Shown here: one piece after another, positions 57,012 to 64,000 of the stretch
How positions within the stretch are numbered: position 1 is the first letter of the stretch
How the letters are laid out: every line of letters starts with the position of its first letter
Source: Eumeta japonica
Lineage: Eukaryota > Arthropoda > Insecta > Lepidoptera > Psychidae
Direction: 5' to 3'
Length of the DNA stretch: 64,000 nt
Assembly: GCA_005406025.1 (NCBI GenBank)
Contig: BGZK01000488.1
Location: forward strand, 1 to 64,000
Notes under the pieces: model-generated
Told to the model about the DNA's origin: nothing
What the model saw: only the letters and a program-made list of their open reading frames with translations
The model's database searches: none
Program-made: the position numbers and the translations under genes

Positions 57012-57055
57012 CTGCCTCAACGTCAACCCTGTGTACAGGGTTGACGTTGAGGCAG
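57012..57055. other. Perfect 44-bp palindrome
   Basis: Two 21-bp arms (first bases CTGCCTCAACGTCAACC) surround the dinucleotide GT. It lies in the GC-rich patch resembling the LINE C 3'UTR, just before GAAAAAAAAAAG. Confidence 0.9.
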
Positions 57056-57075
57056 GGCAGCCCTGTGCTGTTTAG

Positions 57076-57734
57076 CGAGATCAAGATCGGACCCGAAAAA
57101 AAAAGATATGTAACTAGATATGTAAGTAGATTTAATAGGGAAGTGAGTGTATATATTATAAATAAGTGGTACTGAACGAATACCGCTCTTATTAACCTTA
57201 AACAGCAATGCATAAAAAAAATTAAAGACTTCAATCAAAAAAAGTATAAACTACGAATCTATAGATGTAAAAATATATTATAAAAAAAAAATGTAAATAT
57301 ACTCTACAACAATTCTACTAGAATAGATTTTACAAGGATTTCGTTATAGATTAGGAACAATAAGTATGACTGTGTGTTATTATACCAGATAACTTTGAAA
57401 AAAATATTTTTAAAATTGGTAACATCCAACCTTAAGACTCAAAATCTACCCTAACATACTTGTATTTTTATATACTAAAAATGCATGGTTTGCCTATGTG
57501 TCTGTCCATTTATATATTAAGACCCAATAAACCGCTTTTCTGCAAACTGCTTTGCTTAATCTGCTTTTCAGTAATTGTTTAAGTATTTTACTAAAATACC
57601 ATAGAATAAATATTTAAAGTATTTCTATCTATATGTACCCACCCACGTTCAGATCAAGCGCGCATGTCAGAGGATTCTTTAGCCATACTCACTAACATTA
57701 TTTAATTTTATAATATATATAAAGACATTGTACT
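57076..57734. other. AT-rich stretch without recognised features
   Basis: No gene is seen. Confidence 0.35.
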
Positions 57735-58020
57735 CGCCCGGATCGAAGGGAAATTTGCCTGTGAGACGAGGGTTACCTCGACACCGACTCCGTTCATTCC
57801 GACGTATAGGAGCGTGGCCGGTGCCGTCTAATGACACCATAATATACATTGCACTCTTGCTATTCACTATTAAATATATTATAGTTTATCCGACAATTTA
57901 CCGCTTTTATGTAAATTTTAATAACACGCGCGCGCTCTGTTTTGTCGTCGCGCCGATGACCGCTTACGTCGTACAACATCACTCCCGCTTGTCCGCCCCG
58001 CTCCACTGTCAGTAAGGTCT
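57735..58020. other. GC-richer patches of unknown nature
   Basis: 57735-57835 is a GC-rich block; its - strand reads DGTGHAPIRRNERSRCRGNP then RLTGKFPF. 57925-58015 is a second GC-rich block. Both look like pieces of dispersed repeats. The first could also be mistaken for the missing last Mtp exon, but the sequence does not resemble the MTP C-terminus. Confidence 0.3.
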
Positions 58021-58361
58021 CTATTTGTCAAGGACATTATATAATTTCCCAAAGATTACCAAAGGTTATAATAATTATGTTTATAAAATTTCGGAATGAA
58101 ATGGCATAAACCTGCATAATAATAGTAATTTTACTTTCATGAAATATGTAGTGTCACTGAGTTATCCATGAATATCTCATAACTGTCAACATTACATTAA
58201 TTAAAGAGCAGCAAATCACTATCAAATGGAAATGGAAGTCTAAATTGAAATTGATAATCAGGATTGCAATGAAAGTACAGTTTAACATTTAAAACTGTGG
58301 TTCATGTTAAGTCTGAGAGTTAGGAAATAGAACACATGTACACTTACTATGATATACTTAC
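58021..58361. other. Intronic or intergenic sequence downstream of the last visible Mtp exon
   Basis: AT-rich; no last Mtp exon is recognised. Confidence 0.4.
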
Positions 58362-58924
58362 GTGTATTCATGCGCACGTAGTTGCGGCATAACGCATAAC
58401 GTAGGCCGATCGTAAAAATCAATGTTGGCGTCGACATCTAGTGCCGGTTCCGCACCGCCCGTCCCTTCCGCACGCAGCACTAGCCCCACCGTGTGTGTCT
58501 CTAGCTTCAACTCTACAGCGCCGCCCGCCCGCAGCTCGACGAGAGTCTGAGCCACGCGATTCCACAACGAAACTTGTAACTGAGCATCTAGACGCAACGC
58601 GAGTGCAGAGCGCGCCTCCCATATTAAAGTTCCGCCTGTCAATAACGGAAGCATCGCAGGAGGAGCCGCATGGAATGCCCGCGCTATCGCCACCACAGTC
58701 ACAGGCTCACTAGCAGTACCGGCCCATACATGGCCGAGCAACTCCGCCTGCGATTGAAACAGCGTCAGTGGACGCCATCGCTCGCCAGCAATGGAGACCG
58801 CCAACCACGCACTAGGCCCCTCCGCCTCCAACTCGAGGTTGACATCACCATCGTTGTCGTCATCATCCGAATCGAAATCTCCGCCGCCAACAATATTCTG
58901 GAGCCCTTGCGTAGTCACCTCCAG
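58362..58924 (-). CDS. Mtp: Mtp exon (C-terminal lipid-binding region)
   Basis: Begins LEVTTQGLQNIVGGG after a GTTTCAG acceptor. An acidic Asp-rich loop (DFDSDDDDNDGDV) is followed by the conserved FQSQAELLGHVW and SLWNRVAQTLVELR boxes. The exon ends in RAHEYT at GTAAGT, leaving a split codon for a further exon. Confidence 0.88.
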
Positions 58925-60731
58925 CTGAAACACATTTTTATATCTATCTATCCTTCGAAAGATTTGAACTTGAATTTAATGTTTAATGTTAACCCTTCTA
59001 TCCGTCCAACCTATATGAGCGCAGTTATGCCTAGCTGTATAAATAGATTAGTGCAATAATGCAAAGTACTACATTAAAAAAAATAGTAACATTTTAACTA
59101 ATTATTGAATATTCAAACATTCTAATTCAACATTTAAAAAAATTATTCAAAATACTAATTTTACCGAATTATAGTTACAACTTAACGTTAAATCAAAACT
59201 ATGCCATATTTTGGTTGATAATAATAATGTGGAAGCATACTACATCAAAAAGCCATCACAGTTCAGTACCAAAATTTCCTCAGAATAAGCTGGATAAGTT
59301 AATGTTTCAGACATATTAAAAAAGAATTATAGATAAAATTACAGTAAGTACATTTAACATACAGTTTTATGACTGTTTTAAAAGTAATAACGTAAAAGTG
59401 ATAATTTTCAGTTCTGAATAAATGAAGGTGTCCTATACTTTTTTGTTTATATTGTTTTTATGCTTATATTATAATTTTCTCTAAAAATATTTTTTGTGGA
59501 GATACAAATGAAGTATAAAGACTTAAAGACCTGTTCTATTCAATATTCACCTCAAGAATGTCACATAATGTTTTCAGCTTTGAAGCCCTTACAGCCACGG
59601 CACCTCGCCGTAACGCGCCACCCAACACTAGTTGTGTGCTCTCCAACCACAATGGGCACTCTGCTACTGCACCGCCCAAGGCGCGACGCACCGTGCCACT
59701 AGCGGCCATTCGTTCTATGTTAGCAGTCCACACCCCCAGATTAGAACGCATCCACAACGCTTCCTTCAAGAAAACCCGCGCCGCATCGTTTTGCTCAGCC
59801 AACAATTCAAGGCGCGTCCACGTCGTATGCCGCAGCACTGCTGGTCCGCGTACCTCCAGCTCTTTCCAAAATCTATATATTATTGGTGGTAATACCGACA
59901 ACTCTCTATGCTCTGCAACCATTGCAGCACCAGATAGTAATGCATCTATCGCTACCGCTCGCACATGTAGAGGACGCGGTATGTCTAAACCCAAAGCAAT
60001 ATTCGCAATACGATCGAGGTCTGGGAGGCGTAGGTGCCGGCTCAAAGTGAGAAGTGCGTGCAGGGCAGCAGCAGCAGGTGCTGGCTCGACACTAGCTGCG
60101 TAATCTAATAATATGGACAGAACTTCTTCACGGCGTGAGTTGCCGAGTGCGCGTATTAATAACGCACGACATTCAGCGTCACTGCACTTGGCGAGTAAAC
60201 GACTAAGACCGCCAATAAGCGATACAGCGAGCGGCGACTCAGCGTATGCAGCCATCGCCCCGACACTGAGACGAGCGGCCTGCGCCAACTGCGATGGAGT
60301 ACGCTCGTTTTCCGCTAATCGCAAAACATCCATTGCCACAGCTTCCTGTAAAAGTATTCATACTTTTAAAAATATTGGAACGGTAACGTAGTTATAGTTC
60401 GAAAAGTGAAATAGCTCACGTGTGGCGGGCGTGCAGCAGGTAGCGCAGCCAGGTAACGCTCGGCGAGCGGCAGCGGAGCATCAGCACCTAGCTGTAGAAA
60501 GGCGGCAGCGACAGTATGTGCAGTGGGTGTATTGGCACCGGCGACTGCATCTAGTAAGGCGCCGAGGCGATGCGGACGATGTTGAGCGGTGCGCTCTAAT
60601 AAAGTATTGAGAGTAGCAGCAGGCACGGCGCGGAGGACGGCTACAAGACGCAAATGTGCACGCGCAGCCGCAACGGTACCCTCTTCAGCTTCCTCGACGT
60701 CGGCAACAGCTTCTTCCATTTCTCGCTTGTC
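58362..60731 (-). CDS. Mtp: Microsomal triglyceride transfer protein large subunit (partial, three exons)
   Basis: MTP loads lipid onto apolipoproteins in the endoplasmic reticulum; insects use it to build lipophorin. Three GC-rich exons on the - strand are joined by consensus splice sites in phase 0: 60731-60420, 60345-59551 and 58924-58362. The first two encode an alpha-helical, Ala/Leu-rich superhelix of the vitellogenin/LPD N-terminal type (TLNTLLERTAQHRPHRLG; LIRALGNSRREEVLSILLDY). The third encodes the C-terminal lipid-binding sheets (TTQGLQNIVGG; AQLQVSLWNRVAQTL; FYDRPTLCVMPQL), as in the MTP family. About 557 residues are present of a usual 850-900. The N-terminal exons lie above 60731 and are not found in the window, and a short final exon is also unseen. 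The exons contain no frameshift, unlike the TEs around them. Confidence 0.87.
58925..59550 (-). other. Mtp: Mtp intron
   Basis: AT-rich, 626 bp, bounded by matching donor and acceptor; no other feature is seen. Confidence 0.8.
59551..60345 (-). CDS. Mtp: Mtp exon (helical domain, second part)
   Basis: 265 codons after a TTTTACAG acceptor, beginning EAVAMDVLRLAENERTPSQL and ending LKTLCDILE at a GTGAAT donor, phase 0. The intron to the previous exon is only 74 bp. Confidence 0.87.
60420..60731 (-). CDS. Mtp: Mtp exon (helical domain, first part)
   Basis: Begins after a CCGTAG acceptor with DKREMEEAVADVEEAEEG, 104 codons, ending at PPH before a GTGAGC donor (phase 0). It is internal: the ATG in it is not the gene start because the open frame reaches the acceptor. 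Confidence 0.85.
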
Positions 60732-62239
60732 CTACGGCGCACGAAACTTTTGTTACTGTTTTTAATAAGTTGAATAGAAAAACATAGATGAAAGGATTCA
60801 ATGTCATTAAACATACAAATTTTGAACACACTTAACCTACCAAACCATTCTAATGTTAAATTACCCCTTTAAAAAATATTTGTGTACATTATTTTAAAGC
60901 CATAGGAGGGTCCGGTTCGTTAGACGAACCGTGAATATCGACTTTAAATTCGACACCTCACGAGAGATTTTCTTTTGCCAATTAAATTGTCGATCAATTT
61001 CTCAATAAGTACTTACAGTTGTTATAAATAATAGCCCGCGCTATTATTGATAACGACTAAGAAATAAAAATTTCCTATTTGACTTCATATAACAAAGAAA
61101 TAGATTACAATTACACTGATGCATATACCCAAATAAATGAAATCTACAGGAATAATATATTACTCTCGCAAATAAAAAAAAAGTATTATCCAGCTCTATA
61201 AAAAAAGCTTCCAAAGTTTTAGCAAAAAACCATTCACAGATGGAACCTTTATAAAGTCGAGAGCGACTTTGTTCATAATTACCTTGATGTGTCATGCATT
61301 TTCTGTATAGTTATACACATGTTACGTGTTATTATTTGCCTTTAATTTTATATTTCTAATTTCATTTTCAATTTAAAGATAATCCCCATTAAGTTTAAAA
61401 TTAACTATTACATTAATAGAAATTTCATTTAAAATTTATAAAATAAATAATTTTAGTATCCATACTAATATTTGTAAGCAACTGTTACTCTTCCATGGCT
61501 AAACTGTTGAACTGGTATTGACAAAATTTAATTTTGGAGATAGTTTGAATACAGGATAAGAATATAAGCTACTTTTCATTTGCCTGTATGTTTTATCTTA
61601 ACTCAATAGCTGAAACAATTTTAATAAAATTTTGTGAACTGATAAAAGGCATTGTCGTTTAATACATAAACTACTATGTGTTTTATTTTTCCATGTGTTT
61701 AGGTCTTATTGTAACTCGACAATGACATGACCGATTTTAATGAAATTTTATATACTGAGAGCTCATTGTTACATAAAATACAGATTACTACTTGTTTGTG
61801 TATATCGCTCCTTTCAACTTGACATCTTTAAAATCATTAATCTTGTTTTGTCGGCCGAGAAGAATAAGATTAAGAATGCGATGAGAATTGAAACGGGTAC
61901 AATTTCAAGGTAATGCTGCAAACACTCCCCCTCTCAAACTCGGCATTACAATACAATGTATTCACTATGTGCATGACGTTAGCGCCGTTTAGTGTCTAAC
62001 ACTTTTCAGGACTTATCCAATATTAACATGTTTGTGTAATAATGAAAATATTGATCATAGAGTAATTTATAATTACTAATGATATATATAGACTCATGCC
62101 TATTGCTCACAAGGGTAGACCGAGACTATAGATTTCCACATGGTACAACCTTAACATATCTCTCTTGCCTGACTTACATCTATCAATCTTTTCATGCAAG
62201 CTTGTCAGTTTCAGGTGCGTAAAATTTAACCTTTTTGTA
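60732..62239. other. Probable Mtp intron or upstream sequence without recognised exons
   Basis: AT-rich. Contains a short hairpin, CGGTTCGT-TAG-ACGAACCG (60913-60931), and near 61600-61790 two related pieces with ACCGATTTTAATGAAATTTT-type sequence, a common dispersed insect motif. No exon is recognised. Confidence 0.4.
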
Positions 62240-63040
62240 AATATATCACCAATATGACAAACAAATGAATTTTGGCAAACAAATGGTCCTGTACCACTCC
62301 GAATTAACCATTTTACAATTTTTCAGTGGCACTGTAATCATATGTACATTTATATCAAACAAATAGGCAACCATTTGCTTGAAAGTGCTTTTGGCCCGAA
62401 TCACTTTCATTGAGTTTGACTCATCTTGGAACACCCACACCGTTGACTATTGTTTAGGTTTGGAGTCATACGCTTAGATCCAAGATTCATCTCCTGTGTA
62501 GATATTATAAACAACTTTTGACGAACCGTGATTATATTTTTTTGTCATTTTTATGCACTAACGACACAAGCGTGTTTTTGAAATGCTCAAGTTGTGCTAA
62601 ATCCAACACAAGCAAATTTTTTTTACAACCAAATTTTCATGTAATATCTTATGTATGCTCGTCATACTTATGCCCAGCGACGCCTTTATCTCGCGATATG
62701 TAACATGGCGATCTTGCATTATTAGTTCCCGCACAGCATCGATATTTTCTAGTGCAACAACTGATTTAAGACGACCTTCTTTAAATTCGTCCGAAAGCAT
62801 AGACCGCCCACGATTAAACTCCCTAAACCAGTGACAAACAGTGGTTTTCGATGGTGCTTTATCCCCAAAAGTCGAAGTGAATTGATCGATGCACTTTTGA
62901 GTTAGCCCAAAAGTTGTAATAAATATCGCATGAAAATTTTCATGACAAATCCATAGTGATGAAGAGATGCAATTTTTAAAATGAAGCCACAATGTAAGGA
63001 CATTTGACAGATGAAACAAACAGTATTCTACATCCAAGGA
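62240..63040 (-). pseudogene. mariner transposase remnant
   Basis: On the - strand the N-terminal half is open over 146 codons: QFTSTFGDKAPSKTTVCHWF, EFNRGRSMLSDEFKEGRL, ENIDAVRELIMQDRHVTYRE and SLGISMTSIHKILHENLVVK, both HTH motifs of mariner. After a frame break come GDESWI with the first catalytic Asp (about 62485), WVFQDESNS and RAKSTFKQMVAYLF, MVNSEWYRTICLP, ending near 62246. The second and third catalytic acidic residues are lost. It is distinct from the copy at 40590-46580, which has a different HTH sequence. It lies in the probable 5' part of the Mtp locus. Confidence 0.87.
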
Positions 63041-63181
63041 GTTTCATTCTAAAGTATTGTAATTACTTTTTAAATATTGTTCTATATGTGCCTAGTTCTG
63101 GAATCCTCCTAAGAATCCTAAGAATCCTCATAACACAGTTTGATTACATGGAGAACTGATAAACATTATCGCTGTTATACA

Positions 63182-63425
63182 AAAAGATTAAGGTATCTGA
63201 ATTCTAACATTGAACTGGGTTCACTTCCCACCTATATTTAAGCTTGGACTCTCATCTAACGTGATGGAACCTCGGCAGTAGGCAGTGCAGGCAGATATGT
63301 TTTAGCAAAATATTACAAGCTAAGGCTGCCTCAGGAATAGAACGCTGTGCACTTACTAACCGACATCTGCACATCAAAACATCAGTCATACATTCTCCCA
63401 GAGCTGAAAAAAAGAAAGCTAAAAC
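63182..63425 (+). repeat. Dispersed repeat, copy 2 (inverted copy at 41255-41492)
   Basis: Begins AGATTAAGGTATCTGAATTC, contains CATTGAACTGGGTTCACTTC, and matches the first copy in reverse orientation. Confidence 0.8.
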
Positions 63426-63840
63426 CACCATAGACATGTGCCACTGATTATAGCTGGAATATCAGACTTCACAAATAATTTCTCTGAACAAAATTTCATA
63501 TCTTACCCGACTTTAGAAAGATTCCACAATAGAAATTAATATTAAACAGTAGTAGACTTAATGGTTATCGGATCAATTTTTTTTTGTATCTAAAAGTACA
63601 CAAAACAGATTAGAACCTTTATAAAATTATATGGGAAGATATGATAAAACTAAATATGTATGATAAATACAAGTTGATCTAGATCATAATCCTTAAATAT
63701 GTCTACATAGCATTCTTAGAACTAAAGTATACATAACAAAATAAACTAAATAAAAAGAGGAAACAAAAATTTACAAAACAAAAATTGAAAAATTAAATAA
63801 AGCACATATAATCCACATTACCAAAACAAGACATCGTGTA
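63426..63840. other. A-rich stretch without recognised features
   Basis: A-rich on the + strand and T-rich on the - strand; it could be the 3' tail region of the LINE fragment next to it, on the - strand. Confidence 0.3.
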
Positions 63841-64000
63841 TACTGCGTTTGAAAGCAGTAGGTCTGCAATCAAACACATCGATATCACCCGCGCCAGCAT
63901 CGGCCGTTAGGTCGTTATACAGACGGGGCATTCTGATTATAGGATTGTAAAAGGATGTATTGTTTTTGTAAGTTTGCAATGAAAATGTCCTGAATATTTG
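63841..64000 (-). pseudogene. C-terminal fragment of a LINE reverse transcriptase (probable)
   Basis: The - strand frame entering from the right edge reads YNPIIRMPRLYNDLTADAG, then IDVFDCRPTAFKRSIHDVL, ending in a stop near 63841. The pattern R-x-P-x-L-Y-N, D-[IV]-F and F-K-R-x-[IV] near a C-terminus is typical of jockey/CR1-like LINE ORF2 ends. Only this tail is inside the window, so the clade is uncertain. Confidence 0.5.

Larger units (their letters stand above)
50729..57075 (+). mobile_element. LINE F: internal R1-clade element related to LINE C, rearranged
   Basis: ORF1, endonuclease, RT and RNase H resemble LINE C closely, but the copy is not next to CCTAA repeats. ORF1 and ORF2 are joined by a deletion (see 52183-52497), ORF2 breaks off after RNase H near 55440, and the next 1.4 kb do not match LINE C. 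A GC-rich patch at 56940-57075 resembles the LINE C 3'UTR and ends in a run of A. The 5' limit is set at the first ORF1-like ATG and may be earlier. Confidence 0.65.

Noticed and set aside
57679..57867. Possible last exon of Mtp
   Set aside because: The sequence does not resemble the MTP C-terminus, and no acceptor in the required phase was identified.
60913..60931. Short hairpin CGGTTCGT-TAG-ACGAACCG as an RNA gene or terminator
   Set aside because: An 8-bp stem alone is expected by chance and has no supporting context.

Overview
The window looks like the left end of a lepidopteran (moth or butterfly) chromosome. Four things point to this: (CCTAA)n insect telomere repeat on the + strand near the left edge; a head-to-tail series of R1-clade LINEs of the telomere-associated TRAS/SART type, several lying directly against CCTAA repeats; R1-type LINEs carrying an RNA-virus-like SF1 helicase, which I recall being reported from Lepidoptera; and a host gene, Mtp, with ordinary insect exon structure at the inner end. 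Almost everything else is transposable-element sequence, mostly broken.

Layout. 1-5860 is a 5-bp (CCTGG)n array that grades into real (CCTAA)n at 5861-6019. I think it is most likely a base-calling distortion of telomeric CCTAA rather than a new satellite. 6020-38224 is a stack of + strand R1-clade LINEs. Element A (6020-10640) is 5'-truncated. Element B (10662-18773) is the same family with a long 5'UTR and all domains. Element C (18840-28470) belongs to a second family, ends in an SF1 helicase region, and sits between telomeric remnants. Element D (28491-36426) is a third family without RNase H and is split by a nested DNA transposon. Element E (36427-38213) is a 5'-truncated A/B relative whose tail runs into CCTAACCTAA.

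The insertion in D is nested. A 4.6-kb element with terminal inverted repeats and GGCC target duplications (30534-35171) carries a PIF/Harbinger transposon (30711-33765, TTA duplications) and a large palindrome of about 120-bp repeats (33905-35065). The Harbinger copy has a DDE transposase on the - strand and a MADF/BESS gene on the + strand whose introns interlock.

38225-58361 is AT-rich and repeat-filled. It holds a Ty3/gypsy element with 258-bp LTRs and no integrase core, mariner remnants, a possible 1.6-kb TIR element, and another R1-clade LINE (F, about 50729-57075) related to C. 58362-60731 contains three exons of Mtp (microsomal triglyceride transfer protein large subunit) on the - strand. 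The last 3 kb hold a decayed mariner, a dispersed repeat also present inverted near 41.3 kb, and the end of another LINE.

Nearly every mobile-element ORF is broken by single-base indels, while the three Mtp exons are open and joined in phase. Some of the TE frameshifts may be consensus errors of the same origin as the CCTGG array, so element decay should not be read literally until the sequence is verified.
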